DNA of 64,000 nucleotides from Rhodothermales bacterium (GTDB taxonomy: Bacteria; Bacteroidota; Rhodothermia; Rhodothermales; VXPQ01), in NCBI GenBank assembly GCA_951812345.1, contig OX638295.1, forward strand, positions 301,001 to 365,000, read 5' to 3'. The notes under the pieces were generated by a model. The model was not told the DNA's origin. It saw only the letters and a list, made by a program, of their open reading frames with translations, and did not search any database. Below, piece after piece: positions 1-8,873 of this stretch. The translations under genes were made by a program, and so were the position numbers. Position 1 is the stretch's first letter, and each line of letters begins with the position of its first letter.

Positions 1-2
1 TG

Positions 3-173
3 AAAGCAGGTATCGCCGCAAACAAGGAGGCGATCATCGCGAACAAGGAGGCGATCATCGCGAACAAGGCGGCGATCATTGCGAACAAGGCGGGGATCGA
101 TGCCCTGAAATGGATGGCAGGCGTAAACATGGCGATTACGCTTGCTTTGTTCGCCGTCGTTCTCGCCGGGTAG
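3..173 (+). CDS. C-terminal fragment of a coiled-coil, membrane-anchored protein (DUF1640-like)
   Basis: The reading frame is open from the left edge of the window to a TAG at 171-173, so only the last 56 codons are present. The visible part is a run of near-identical heptads of the type NKEAIIA, predicted to form a coiled coil, followed by one hydrophobic segment (MAITLALFAVVLAG) that ends the protein. This matches the usual shape of small DUF1640/CCDUF-type proteins, which have a coiled coil and then a C-terminal membrane anchor. The start lies outside the window. Family membership is inferred from architecture only and no function is assigned. Confidence 0.6.
   Translation, partial: KAGIAANKEAIIANKEAIIANKAAIIANKAGIDALKWMAGVNMAITLALFAVVLAG
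21..92 (+). repeat. 21-bp tandem repeat encoding heptads
   Basis: About three and a half copies of a 21-base unit beginning AACAAGGAGGCGATCATC lie at 21, 42, 63 and 84. They differ at only a few bases. The period is seven codons, so copy-number change keeps the frame and only lengthens or shortens the coiled coil of the partial gene. Confidence 0.85.
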
Positions 174-274
174 CCGGGAACCGGGAGACTACGATGTTTG
201 CCGGGAGTTGCACGGCGTAGACGCCCGGTTAATGGATACCAGAGGCGGTTCGGGATGATGGAACAATATCCCCC

Positions 275-2860
275 TCACCTCCCCCCTAACACCATCTCCT
301 CTGCCGGAGCGCGCATGTTGTATTCGTTGCTCATCACGCGCCCGTAGGCGCCTGCGGTAGCAATCAGCATGACGTCCCCTTCCCCGGTGCTCGGAAGGCG
401 CCGTCCGTAGCCCAGCACATCCCCCGTTTCGCAGATCGGGCCTACCACGTCGGCGGTGATTTCCAGCGGTTCGTCCAGCCGGGACAGGTTGACGATTTCG
501 TGCCAGGCTCCATAGAGAGCCGGCCGGATGAGCGAGTTCATGCCGGTTTCGATACCCACATAGCCCGTCGCCCCTTTCCACTTGGTTTGCGTCACGCGGG
601 CCAGCAGCACGCCGGCGCGGGCCACAAGGAAGCGTCCCGGCTCCATCCAGAGTTCCAGGCCGGGATGCTCCTGCTTGAAGGCGTCGAGCGTCTCCGCGAT
701 GTCGATCATATCCGGTTCCGGCGCATTCCGCCGCTCCGAAACGGGAAGCCCCCCGCCCACATCGAGGATGCGGGCCTCCGGGAAACGATCCCGCAGCGAG
801 GCAAGAAACATGGCCGTTTCGGCCCAGGTGTCCGGCGCGACGATGCCGCTGCCTACATGGGCATGAAATCCCACGATGCGCACATCCGCTGCATCCGCAA
901 GCTGCGCAAGGCGCTCCATTTCTTCCGGCGCCACGCCGAACTTGCTCTGCGATCCGGCCGTCTGTACGTATTTGTGGTGCCCGCGGCCCCGCCCCGGGTC
1001 CATGCGCACGAGGAGGTCCCTTCCGCGGAACACATCCGGCCATGCTTCCAGCGGATAGATATTGTCCAGCGTAACGTACGCGCCCAGTTCATACCCCTCG
1101 GCGTATTCTTCTTTCGGGGCGAAATTGGGAGTGAACAGGATGCGCTTCCGGTCGATGTCCGGGAAGAGATCGATCAAAAACCGTATCTCGCGCGGCGACA
1201 CGCACTCGAATCCGATTCCTCCCTCGTGGAAAAGACGAAGGATGTCGGGGTGCCCGTTTGCCTTAACGGAATAGAATACGCGATCCAGGGCGCCGATCGA
1301 CAACACCCGCTGCAACGATTCCCGCAACGTGTCCTCGTTGTATACATAGACCGGGCTCGTTTCGGCAGCGATGGCCAGCAGTTCCTCGCGGCGGCCCTGC
1401 CACCAGGCAATCCGGCTTGGCGCCTCTTTGCCCGATGCTTCCATCAATTCCCGCCAGTCGGGTCCGATCAGGGCGTCCGGCTCCCGCTTTCCGAAGAACT
1501 GCGCATGCAGTTTGCGGGTCAGGCGACGGGCCTGATCTTCGTCCACCACGAAGCTGAAGTTCAGATCGCCGGCCGCCTGCGAGACCTGATGCACCTGCTG
1601 TTCGTGAAACACCTCGAACGCGGCCCCCATTTCGTGGAGTATCGACCGGATGTTGCGCCCGATCAGGCTCACGATGGCGCAGGGACCGATCTGCCGGGCG
1701 CTGCAATACCCGTTCAGTGCGTCGAGCAGCGCATCGAGGCGCGCCGGTTCGAGGGCGTTTGCGTTGCGGTCCAGCGAGACGGTAACGTTCGTTTCGGAAG
1801 TCGCCACCAGGTCGATCGAAAGACCGTGTTCCTTGAACGTGGCGAACACATCGGCGAGGAAGCCCACCTCCTGCCACATGCCCGCCGACTCCATGGAAAT
1901 CAGCATGACGCCGGTCTTTGTGGCGATCGCCTTGATTTGCGCCCCGAAGTCGGAGGTGTCGTCGGAGATGACGGTTCCCGGCAGGTCGGGAGCGCTCGTG
2001 CATTTGATATGGAGCGGGATGCGCTGCCGCTGTGCCGGTTCGATCGACCGGGGATGCAGGACCTTGGCGCCCATGGTGGCCAGTTCCTGTGCCTCGGCGT
2101 AGTCCAGTTGGCGGAGCAGGCGAGCCGAGGGAATGTCATGCGGGTTTGCAGTGAACATGCCCGGCACATCGGTCCATATTTCGATGCGTTCGGCGCCGAG
2201 TACAGCCCCGAGGCAAGAAGCGGAGGTGTCGGAGCCTCCGCGTCCCAGCAAAACCGTTTCTCCGGCCTTGTTCGAAACGATGAAACCCTGCGTGATGACG
2301 AGATCGCCGGCGGTGCGGCTCAGGTCTTCCTGGAGCGCCGTATCCGGATCGAACCGGCATGTGGCCGACAGGTATTGCCGCCGTTCCGGAAGCAGGCGCT
2401 GCTCGTCCGCGCGCAGCATTTCGCGGGCGTCCTTCCAAGTGGGATTCAGGCCCCGCGACGCGAGGAAGGCGGCGCCCATTTTCGTGGACATGAGTTCGCC
2501 GAGCGCCAGCAGCCGGGCATGGAGCCGCGGGCCTGCTTCGCGCGTGAGAGAGGCGCCTAGGGCAAGGCGCTTCAGCTCGGCAAGGTCCTCTTCCAGCAGG
2601 CTGGTCCCGTCTATATCGAGGTCGGCGGCGATGCCGAGATGGCGGTTCCGAATCGTCTCGAGGGTATGCTCGTAATCTTCCCCGACCGCATCCTCCAGCA
2701 GGCGTTCGAGCAGGTTGGAAATCTCGCTCAGGGCGGAGCAGACCACGACGGGAACGAAGCCGTCGTCGATACGCGCCCGGACGATGCGCTCAATGATATC
2801 CCAGCGGGCACGACTCGAAACGCTCGTGCCGCCGAATTTGAGAATGACCCAGCGGGGCAT
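275..2860 (-). CDS. lysC-lysA: Bifunctional aspartate kinase / diaminopimelate decarboxylase
   Basis: This cytoplasmic fusion enzyme carries the first step (phosphorylation of aspartate) and the last step (decarboxylation of meso-DAP) of lysine synthesis. The kinase half is residues 1-460, with KFGGTSVSS at 8-16 and the GRGGSDTSA substrate loop near 206. Two ACT-type regulatory segments, at about 310-450, probably give feedback control. The decarboxylase half is residues 480-861. It is a fold-III PLP enzyme with the PLP lysine in YSVKAN (K533), a glycine-rich GHHKYVQ region and a C-terminal ETGD/GAYG barrel region. At 861 aa it is the usual size for this fusion, known from Xanthomonas- and Salinibacter-like bacteria. 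It stands alone with no clear Shine-Dalgarno sequence. Its DAP product fits the DAP-type MurE at 8.9 kb. Confidence 0.95.
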   Translation of the reverse strand: MPRWVILKFGGTSVSSRARWDIIERIVRARIDDGFVPVVVCSALSEISNLLERLLEDAVGEDYEHTLETIRNRHLGIAADLDIDGTSLLEEDLAELKRLALGASLTREAGPRLHARLLALGELMSTKMGAAFLASRGLNPTWKDAREMLRADEQRLLPERRQYLSATCRFDPDTALQEDLSRTAGDLVITQGFIVSNKAGETVLLGRGGSDTSASCLGAVLGAERIEIWTDVPGMFTANPHDIPSARLLRQLDYAEAQELATMGAKVLHPRSIEPAQRQRIPLHIKCTSAPDLPGTVISDDTSDFGAQIKAIATKTGVMLISMESAGMWQEVGFLADVFATFKEHGLSIDLVATSETNVTVSLDRNANALEPARLDALLDALNGYCSARQIGPCAIVSLIGRNIRSILHEMGAAFEVFHEQQVHQVSQAAGDLNFSFVVDEDQARRLTRKLHAQFFGKREPDALIGPDWRELMEASGKEAPSRIAWWQGRREELLAIAAETSPVYVYNEDTLRESLQRVLSIGALDRVFYSVKANGHPDILRLFHEGGIGFECVSPREIRFLIDLFPDIDRKRILFTPNFAPKEEYAEGYELGAYVTLDNIYPLEAWPDVFRGRDLLVRMDPGRGRGHHKYVQTAGSQSKFGVAPEEMERLAQLADAADVRIVGFHAHVGSGIVAPDTWAETAMFLASLRDRFPEARILDVGGGLPVSERRNAPEPDMIDIAETLDAFKQEHPGLELWMEPGRFLVARAGVLLARVTQTKWKGATGYVGIETGMNSLIRPALYGAWHEIVNLSRLDEPLEITADVVGPICETGDVLGYGRRLPSTGEGDVMLIATAGAYGRVMSNEYNMRAPAEEMVLGGR

Positions 2861-3177
2861 GGGACAGGGTTTGCAGGATGGATCGGGACGCTTTCCAACG
2901 TCGAGATGCGCCGCATAAGTTCCTTGGCGAAGGGGTATCGGCCAGCCGATCCGATACGCGCCACAGGCTTATCGCGGTTTACGCCATGAGGGCCGACCTG
3001 CGAAGTACCGTGCTCGCAGACATGTCAAATTGGCAAGGCGGGAAAGATGATTACTGTGTGATGGATGCCGAATCCGTGGTCGCACGCAATCCGGATCACG
3101 CCGAACTCTGCATCGGGATACACGAACGCCTTACAGGGCAAGCAGGCCGAGTCTGCCGGGCGATGAGCCCCCTACCC
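2861..3177. other. Intergenic region, nothing recognised
   Basis: There are 317 bases between the aspartate kinase fusion start and the 3' end of the epimerase-like gene. An open frame crosses it on the plus strand, but it continues antisense through the neighbouring gene and has no recognisable protein features. I treat it as non-coding. It must hold the promoter of the minus-strand fusion gene, but no convincing promoter could be picked by eye. Confidence 0.5.
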
Positions 3178-4059
3178 TCAAACTCGCGCCAGCCCGTTTT
3201 CCGTGAGATACGCAAAACTTTGCGCAGCGGCCTCGAACATGTCGGTTTCGCAATCGTCCATTTCCACGATCATCCACTCTATATGGCCTTTGCCCGCCTC
3301 CGCAATGGCCGGGAAATCCTGCAGACCGCTTCCCGCCGCCACCATGGGTCCTTCGGTGGAGAGCACCGTCGCGTCCTTGATATGCAGCAACGGAGCGTGC
3401 GCGCCGAAATCACGCACCACCTCTGCAGGATCGAGACCGGCCACCTTGGCCCAGTACGTGTCTATCTCGAAGAAAATTCCCGGGTCGATCAGGGGTCTGA
3501 TTTCATAGAACGGAAGCACCCCATCCTCGATCGGTTCGAATTCCCACCAGTGATTGTGCAGCCCGAATTGCAGGCCGTTCGCTTGACAGAAGGCATAGGC
3601 CTCGTTATAGATGTCGGCCAGTTCCTTAATGCCGTCCATCGTCTGGTACCGCTCGTCCTCGGGCCATCCATGCCACACCATGAGGTCACAGTTGTAGGCC
3701 TCGGCGGCCTCCAGCACGGCAGCCTGGTGCTCTCCTGTCGGAATCTCTACATGCACCGCGAACACGCTTAGCCCCGTGTCCTTGAGCAATTGACCTCCCT
3801 GCGCCAGGGTCATGCCTTCCGGCCAGAAGGCCGTTTCCACGGCGGTATAGCCCATCTCGGCGACACGGCCAAGGGCCGCCGCCGTATCCGCCTCGATGGC
3901 GTCCCGCACCGTGTACAACTGGAATCCGATCCTGGGCAGGGGCGGCTCGGGCGCGGCGGGCTCCGTGTACGGCTCGGAAGTTTCCTGGCAACCGCCCACA
4001 ACGACCCCGGCGGCGGCTGCGCCCAGCGTTTTCAAGAATGTTCGACGTGTATTATTCAT
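3178..4059 (-). CDS. Tat-exported lipoprotein, sugar phosphate isomerase/epimerase family (TIM barrel)
   Basis: This is a 293-residue protein of the xylose-isomerase-like TIM-barrel family, often annotated sugar phosphate isomerase/epimerase. The start at 4059 is preferred over an upstream one because it places a twin-arginine signal (RRTFLKTLG) at residues 5-13, followed by a lipobox ending in VVGGC. The mature protein would therefore be a lipid-anchored envelope protein. Metal-ligand-type positions are visible in ETAFWPEG, GLHNHWWEFEP, FFEIDTYW, LLHIKDA and IVEMDD, as in the family. The natural substrate is unknown; relatives act on keto-sugars or inositols. There is no operon partner, and the gene stands alone between two long intergenic regions. 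Confidence 0.85.
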   Translation of the reverse strand: MNNTRRTFLKTLGAAAAGVVVGGCQETSEPYTEPAAPEPPLPRIGFQLYTVRDAIEADTAAALGRVAEMGYTAVETAFWPEGMTLAQGGQLLKDTGLSVFAVHVEIPTGEHQAAVLEAAEAYNCDLMVWHGWPEDERYQTMDGIKELADIYNEAYAFCQANGLQFGLHNHWWEFEPIEDGVLPFYEIRPLIDPGIFFEIDTYWAKVAGLDPAEVVRDFGAHAPLLHIKDATVLSTEGPMVAAGSGLQDFPAIAEAGKGHIEWMIVEMDDCETDMFEAAAQSFAYLTENGLARV

Positions 4060-4744
4060 GGGCTTTTTCTGTCCTTGTCGATACGATCGGCGTGTTTTCG
4101 AGAGTCCTGTCCTAAAAATAAAGGGAATTACGGACAAAGGTTGAATATTCAATCTTAAGTTCATATATTACAAATATTTATATCAAATAGACCAAATCAT
4201 GAATAAAGCATCTCGAAAAGCGCACCGCAACGGCATAATCCTGATGCAACCGGCCGACATGTTTCCTGACGAGGAAGCGGCTCGGAAATGATTCGAGGCG
4301 CGTATCTGGCCGGACGGGCGCCATTGCCCGCGCTGCAAAAGTAGAAGAAGGACCGGGCCGCGGGCAAGATCGAGGCGCAGGGCGCCAAGGCATAAGAAGT
4401 CTCGACACGCTGGAGCGAATGGGCCGTGTGGCGGAAGCAATGGCAGGAAAACTGCTTCCATACAAAACGCTGGGGGCCTGCAATGGACAGGGCGCCGCCC
4501 ACCTTTCCGGGTACTTCCCTTTTTTCCACTGTGCTTGCCGCCTTGTCGTCTGTTTCTGCAGGCAGCAAATCGTTCGTATTTCTCCATAATGAGTCGGCGG
4601 ATTTTCGTCTGTTCGACTTCAAACTCGTCCGCACATCCCTCTTTACCGTGTTGAGAAAGGAGGATATGCTCTGCATTTACATATATCGCACATACCTTGT
4701 GCAAAAAATACCTGTTCTATATCACTTTTTTGCCCATAAAGGTC
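4060..4744. other. Long AT-richer intergenic region with a transposase remnant
   Basis: No intact gene is supported here. The first 140 bases are AT-rich and would hold the promoter of the minus-strand lipoprotein gene. A decayed ISXO2-like transposase N-terminus lies at 4199-4345. The rest (4346-4744) shows no coding signal on either strand; the overlapping open frames have no protein-like composition. A 17-base string (GGGAATTACGGACAAAG, 4123-4139) recurs with one change at 39681-39697. Confidence 0.55.
4199..4345 (+). pseudogene. Remnant of ISXO2/IS1595-family transposase (N-terminus)
   Basis: Translating from the ATG at 4199 gives a short protein with the hallmarks of the ISXO2-like (IS1595 family) transposase N-terminus: the MFPDEEAARK helix, then FEARIWPDGRHCPRCKS, the start of the zinc ribbon. 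The codon expected to encode Trp between these blocks is TGA (4289-4291), so the frame is dead. Beyond about 4345 the similarity is lost and no catalytic domain follows. It is a truncated, inactivated insertion sequence. The call rests on motif memory of the family (EEAAxKWFEAxRWPxGxxCPxC). Confidence 0.75.
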
Positions 4745-4772
4745 TTGACATTACAGATTTCCGCCGTAATTT
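4745..4772 (+). promoter_or_regulatory. Candidate promoter of the dcw cluster
   Basis: TTGACA at 4745-4750 is followed after 16 bases by TAATTT at 4767-4772. This is a good sigma-70-like pair just upstream of the MraZ boxes and about 120 bases before mraZ. It was picked by eye only. Confidence 0.45.
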
Positions 4773-4783
4773 GACCAGTCAAG

Positions 4784-4798
4784 TGGGGAAAAGTGGGG
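4784..4798 (+). promoter_or_regulatory. MraZ operator (two TGGGG boxes)
   Basis: TGGGG occurs at 4784-4788 and again at 4794-4798, separated by five bases, inside a repeated AAGTGGGGAA unit. The known MraZ operator in other bacteria is tandem TGGGN boxes with five-base spacers upstream of mraZ, so this is predicted to be the autoregulatory site controlling the division cluster. It overlaps the region just downstream of the candidate promoter, which suits a repressor. Confidence 0.75.
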
Positions 4799-4887
4799 AA
4801 CATTCCCATAATTCAAACGATGAACCGGTATAATGCACCGGATGGGCTCCGCCGGTTCATGGTTCCAACCGCTGCTTCTTTGGCGTC

Positions 4888-5340
4888 ATGGCAAGCTTCA
4901 AGGGACAGGCAGAATACTCCGTAGACAGCAAGGGTCGCGTAGCGATCCCGGCCAGAATGCGGAATGCGCTGAACCCGGATGCGAATAACAGCTTTACGAT
5001 CACGCGCGGCTTCGAGCAATGCATTCTTTTGTTTCCGCTGGACGAATGGGCGAGGCGGGAGGAAGAGATTGCTCGGCTGAACACGTATCGATCCGAAGCG
5101 CGCAGTTTTGTGCGCACGATCATGCGTTGGGCGGATGAAGTGACGCTGGATGGTCAGGGGCGGATTGTGGTTCCCAAGAACCTGATCTCCTTCGCCGGTC
5201 TGAAGGACGCCGTGCTGATCATCGGCGTGCTGGATCGTATCGAGATATGGAATCCGGATGTGTTTGCCGCGCAGGCCGAGCAGGAAGCCGATTATTCGGA
5301 GGTAGCGGAAAGGATATTCGATATGGGAAGGGACCTGTAG
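4888..5340 (+). CDS. mraZ: MraZ transcriptional regulator
   Basis: This is a 150-residue DNA-binding regulator, the first gene of the division/cell-wall cluster. Two SpoVT/AbrB-type domains are visible. The first is at about residues 5-52 (YSVDSKGRVAIPARMR) and the second at about 80-125 (EVTLDGQGRIVVPKNL); this duplicated arrangement is diagnostic of MraZ. Family members form ring-shaped oligomers that bind TGGGN repeats upstream of their own gene, and a matching pair of boxes lies about 90 bases upstream. rsmH follows after about 35 bases, as is usual. Confidence 0.97.
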   Translation: MASFKGQAEYSVDSKGRVAIPARMRNALNPDANNSFTITRGFEQCILLFPLDEWARREEEIARLNTYRSEARSFVRTIMRWADEVTLDGQGRIVVPKNLISFAGLKDAVLIIGVLDRIEIWNPDVFAAQAEQEADYSEVAERIFDMGRDL

Positions 5341-5375
5341 CGCTATGACAGGCGGAAAATTTTCCGTCACAGGGG

Positions 5376-6389
5376 ATGAATGGAGGAGACGGACATAAAC
5401 GAATGGGGAATACGGAGGCGTGCGATTTCGCAACCTCTTTCCACATTCCTGTTCTTTGCAAGGCTGTTACAGAAGGACTGATTACGAAAACCGGCGGCGT
5501 GTACGTGGATACTACCTTGGGTGGGGGTGGACACAGTGCTGCATTGCTCGAGTTGTTATCACCGAGAGGCAGGGTGTTTGGCATCGATCACGATGTCGAA
5601 GCGCTCGATGCATCTTGCAGCAGACTCGTCGCCGATATGGAGCGCGGGCGGTTTACGCCTCTCCGGGGCAATTTCGAGGATATCGAACGATTGCTCGAAA
5701 AAGCCGGAGAGTCGAAGGTGGACGGTCTGGTGGTGGACCTCGGGGTTTCCTCCCACCAGATCGACACCGCCTCGCGCGGATTCAGTTATCTCGCCGAAGG
5801 CGCGCTCGACATGCGCATGGATATGCGTGGGGGGCGCTCCGCCCACAAGGTGGTGAACTCGTGGGATCGGGGGATGCTGAAAGATGTGTTCTCGACATTT
5901 GGCGAAGAGCCGCGGTCGGGCCGGATCGCTCGTGCGATCGTGGAGGCCCGGCCGCTCGAGAGCACGACAGAACTGGCCGAAGTCGTTCGTGGCGTAGTGC
6001 CGGGGCGCGAGGCGGTTCGGACCCTCTCTCGCGTATTTCAGGCGCTGCGCATTGTGGTGAATCGTGAGCTGGAAGTGCTTGAGCGGCTGCTCGAAGCATC
6101 GGTTCATGTGGTCCGGCCAGGCGGGCGGATGGCTGTGATAAGCTATCATTCGCTTGAGGACAGAAGGGTCAAACGGTTTTTCAGAAACGGGAATTTCGAA
6201 AGGGAGCCGTTGCGCGATGTGTACGGCAACCCGCTGGTCCCGTGGAAGGAACGCATGCGGAAACCGATACAGCCGGACGCTGAAGAGGTGGAAGCCAATC
6301 CGCGGGCGCGCAGTGCGCGCCTCCGCATCGCGGAGCGCACGAAATTGGCGTGGGCTCCGGGGGAGGATGTGCAGACGATTAGGCGATGA
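5376..6389 (+). CDS. rsmH: 16S rRNA (cytosine1402-N4)-methyltransferase RsmH
   Basis: This is the SAM-dependent methyltransferase that modifies C1402 of 16S rRNA. The SAM-binding loop DTTLGGGGHS is at residues 45-54, VDLGVSSHQID follows around residue 120, and the C-terminal signature SYHSLEDRRVKRFF lies near residue 250. The length is 337 aa from the ATG at 5376. An in-frame ATG at 5403, preceded by GGAGGAGACGG, would give 328 aa, closer to the family norm, so the start is uncertain. The stop overlaps the region where ftsL begins. Confidence 0.95.
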   Translation: MNGGDGHKRMGNTEACDFATSFHIPVLCKAVTEGLITKTGGVYVDTTLGGGGHSAALLELLSPRGRVFGIDHDVEALDASCSRLVADMERGRFTPLRGNFEDIERLLEKAGESKVDGLVVDLGVSSHQIDTASRGFSYLAEGALDMRMDMRGGRSAHKVVNSWDRGMLKDVFSTFGEEPRSGRIARAIVEARPLESTTELAEVVRGVVPGREAVRTLSRVFQALRIVVNRELEVLERLLEASVHVVRPGGRMAVISYHSLEDRRVKRFFRNGNFEREPLRDVYGNPLVPWKERMRKPIQPDAEEVEANPRARSARLRIAERTKLAWAPGEDVQTIRR

Positions 6390-6395
6390 ACGAAC

Positions 6396-6857
6396 GTGTG
6401 CGTCATGTACAAGCCAAAAACACATATCCGGAACAGGTTTGGAGAAGCAAGTCCGGCTTCGGGGGCGGTTCGCATTGAAGAACCTGTCCCGGCGTACCGG
6501 CAAGGGCATACGTTGCCCGGCTGGTCGGATATCCAGGGCCTGAACCAGCGCAGATCAGCTACTCCCCGGGAAGAAGCCACATTTTTGGGACGCATTTCGA
6601 CGGCGCGGTTTGCCCTGATCGTTCTGGGGCTTGGGGTTCTTTTCACGCTGTATGTCGGGCATGTTCACGCCACGCAGCAGATTCTGGCAGAGCTCGAAGA
6701 AGAGCGCCGGGAGAATCTTCGGCTTCACCTGCAGCACAATCGCCTGAAAGGGGATTTCGATCAGATGGTCGGTCCTTCCGTCATCTACGAGCGCGCTCAT
6801 GCGCTGGGGCTTGTTACGGACCCCGCGCCCGGACCGCCGGTCGAGGTGGGGGAATGA
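6396..6857 (+). CDS. ftsL: FtsL-like division protein
   Basis: This is a small bitopic membrane protein at the position of ftsL, between rsmH and the ftsI-type transpeptidase. It has a cytoplasmic N-terminal stretch of about 65 residues, one membrane segment (FALIVLGLGVLFTLYVGHV), then a predicted coiled coil rich in Leu/Glu/Arg and a short tail. In other bacteria FtsL pairs with FtsB and helps activate FtsWI at the septum. Sequence conservation in this family is low, so the assignment rests mainly on topology and gene order. The start is GTG at 6396 or ATG at 6405, seven to sixteen bases after the rsmH stop. Confidence 0.8.
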   Translation: MCVMYKPKTHIRNRFGEASPASGAVRIEEPVPAYRQGHTLPGWSDIQGLNQRRSATPREEATFLGRISTARFALIVLGLGVLFTLYVGHVHATQQILAELEEERRENLRLHLQHNRLKGDFDQMVGPSVIYERAHALGLVTDPAPGPPVEVGE

Positions 6858-6905
6858 CGGGAAACACACGAACATGGCGCAAGACGGTTGCGAGAGGTAT
6901 CTCAC

Positions 6906-8873
6906 GTGGAAGCAAAGGATTCCATACTGGTCCGGATGTACGTGGTGCTGACGGCGCTGAGCCTGCTGCCGCTGCTTGTGCTTGGTCAGGTGTTTCGTAT
7001 TCACCTTACGGAGGGCGGCGATCTGCGGGATCAGGGACGGCGGCAGACGAATTCGTTCGTCGGTATCCCGGCGATGCGGGGCGCCATCCACGATCGCGCG
7101 GGCAGGACGCTGGCGGTGAACACGGCGCGCTACGATCTGGCGCTCGATCCGACGGTTTCCGGCTTCGACGAACAACAGCATACGTTCTTTGAAAGATTGT
7201 CAAAGCTGACTGGTGCGTCATCGGCGTACTACCGGCAGCGCGTACGCGAACGAACCAGTCCGCAGTATGTGCAGCTCGTTCGGGGCATGCCTCAGCGGCA
7301 GAAGGAAGAGGTCGAGCGCTGGGATGTGCCCGGGGTAATCCTCGATCCGGCCTTCGCGCGCCGGTACAACCACGGACCCACGGCTTCGCATGTGTTGGGG
7401 TATGTGAGTCCCGAGGGGGCCGGACTGGCCGGCCTGGAATTGCAATACGACGAGTATTTGAGAGGGGTGGACGGTCGCCGTCCCGTACAGCGCAACCGGC
7501 TGGGCCGGATCAGGGCGCTTGTTTCCGGGAAAGTGGTCGAACCTGTTCACGGGGGGTCTCTCATCCTCACGATAGATCTGCTGAGGCAGACCATTCTGGA
7601 GGAAGAACTGGCTCGGGGCGTTGCCGAAGCGCAGGCCGCGGCCGGAACGGCGGTGGCGCTCGACCCGCGCACCGGGGCGGTGCTCGCCATGGCCAATGTG
7701 CCTACGTTCGATCCCAACCGGGCCGGAGCGTATTCGGCGGAAACGCGCCGTAACCGCGTCATCACGGATCGGCTGGAACCGGGCTCCACGTTCAAACTCG
7801 TGGCCGCCGTCTCCGCCATCGAGCAAGGTCTCATTGGCATGGAAGATTCCGTCGAGACAGGGGACGGTTGGGCTGTGATCCACGGACGTACGCTCACCGA
7901 TACCCGCGCGCACGGCACGATCTCCTTTCGGGAAGTGATCTCGTTTTCGAGCAATGTGGGAACGGGCAAAGTGATATCCCGCGCAGATCGGGGGACGTTC
8001 TACCGGCATGCCCGCAGTCTCGGATTCGGGCAGCCTACATGGATCGATCTCCCCGGGGAGGTGCAGGGATTGCTGAAGCGGCCCGATCAATGGAGCGGCA
8101 CGACGCTGACGGCCATGGGCTTGGGCTACGAAGTGGATGTAACGCCTCTGCAACTTGCCGTGGCTTATGCGGCGCTTGCGAACGGCGGGCTGCTTGTGCA
8201 ACCGCACATTGTAGCCGAGCGCCGGGATGTAACCGGGCGGACCACATGGATAGCCCGCCAGGATTCCGTGCGCCGGGCGTTTATGTCCTCGACGGCGAAA
8301 ACCATTCTGCCTGCTTTTCTGGGCGCGGTGGAAGAGGGCACGGCGACCCGGGCGCAGATAGAGGGGCTGAAGGTTGCCGGAAAAACGGGCACGGCGCGCA
8401 AAGCGGACGCCGGCGGGTATCGCGAAGGGGCGTACCGTGCTTCGTTTGCAGGATTTTTCCCCGCCGACGATCCGCAGGTCGTGCTTGCGGTCGTGGTGGA
8501 CGAGCCGAAAACGTCCCATTACGGGGGATTGGTTGCTGCGCCGGTTTTCCAGCGTGCCGCCGCGCGGTGGCTTGCGACGTTTCCCGAACTGGCCCGGCAG
8601 GCTTTCCCGGTCGAGGAACTTCCGTACGCGGCAGCGACCGGTTCGCCGGGGAGTGTGCGTCCTGTACTGCTGCAGGAGCAGGGCGAACCGAACGCATCGG
8701 CGGGGTCCGGCGATACCGTTCCCGATTTCCAGGGATGGACCATGCGCGAGGCCACATACTGGTTATCACGCCGGAATATCCCGTTCCGCGTCGAGGGGAG
8801 AGGGATCGTAGCAGCCCAATATCCCGGAGCGGGTAGTCCTCCCGGACAAACAGTGGTGTTGCGGTCCCGATGA
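6906..8873 (+). CDS. ftsI: Septal peptidoglycan transpeptidase (FtsI/PBP3-type) with C-terminal PASTA domain
   Basis: This is a class B penicillin-binding protein that cross-links septal peptidoglycan in the periplasm. The GTG at 6906 is preferred because AGAGG sits eight bases upstream; a TTG at 6888 is the alternative. A membrane anchor spans about residues 5-27. The pedestal domain follows. The transpeptidase domain carries the active-site STFK (serine about 294), SSN (about 348-350) and KTG (about 493-495). The last 50 residues form a PASTA domain (VPDFQGWTMREATYWL to VVLRSR). PASTA-tailed division PBPs are typical of Gram-positives and of the Bacteroidota/Rhodothermota group. Its TGA overlaps the murE start (ATGA). 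Confidence 0.93.
   Translation: MEAKDSILVRMYVVLTALSLLPLLVLGQVFRIHLTEGGDLRDQGRRQTNSFVGIPAMRGAIHDRAGRTLAVNTARYDLALDPTVSGFDEQQHTFFERLSKLTGASSAYYRQRVRERTSPQYVQLVRGMPQRQKEEVERWDVPGVILDPAFARRYNHGPTASHVLGYVSPEGAGLAGLELQYDEYLRGVDGRRPVQRNRLGRIRALVSGKVVEPVHGGSLILTIDLLRQTILEEELARGVAEAQAAAGTAVALDPRTGAVLAMANVPTFDPNRAGAYSAETRRNRVITDRLEPGSTFKLVAAVSAIEQGLIGMEDSVETGDGWAVIHGRTLTDTRAHGTISFREVISFSSNVGTGKVISRADRGTFYRHARSLGFGQPTWIDLPGEVQGLLKRPDQWSGTTLTAMGLGYEVDVTPLQLAVAYAALANGGLLVQPHIVAERRDVTGRTTWIARQDSVRRAFMSSTAKTILPAFLGAVEEGTATRAQIEGLKVAGKTGTARKADAGGYREGAYRASFAGFFPADDPQVVLAVVVDEPKTSHYGGLVAAPVFQRAAARWLATFPELARQAFPVEELPYAAATGSPGSVRPVLLQEQGEPNASAGSGDTVPDFQGWTMREATYWLSRRNIPFRVEGRGIVAAQYPGAGSPPGQTVVLRSR

Noticed and set aside
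500..2560. Very long plus-strand open frame (686 codons)
   Set aside because: It runs antisense through the aspartate kinase/DAP decarboxylase gene, has the Arg/His/Gly-rich composition of a high-GC shadow frame and no recognisable domain.
4418..4434. 17-base string AATGGGCCGTGTGGCGG shared with 36121-36137
   Set aside because: The match does not extend in either direction, and a 17-base match in 64 kb of GC-rich DNA is close to chance expectation.
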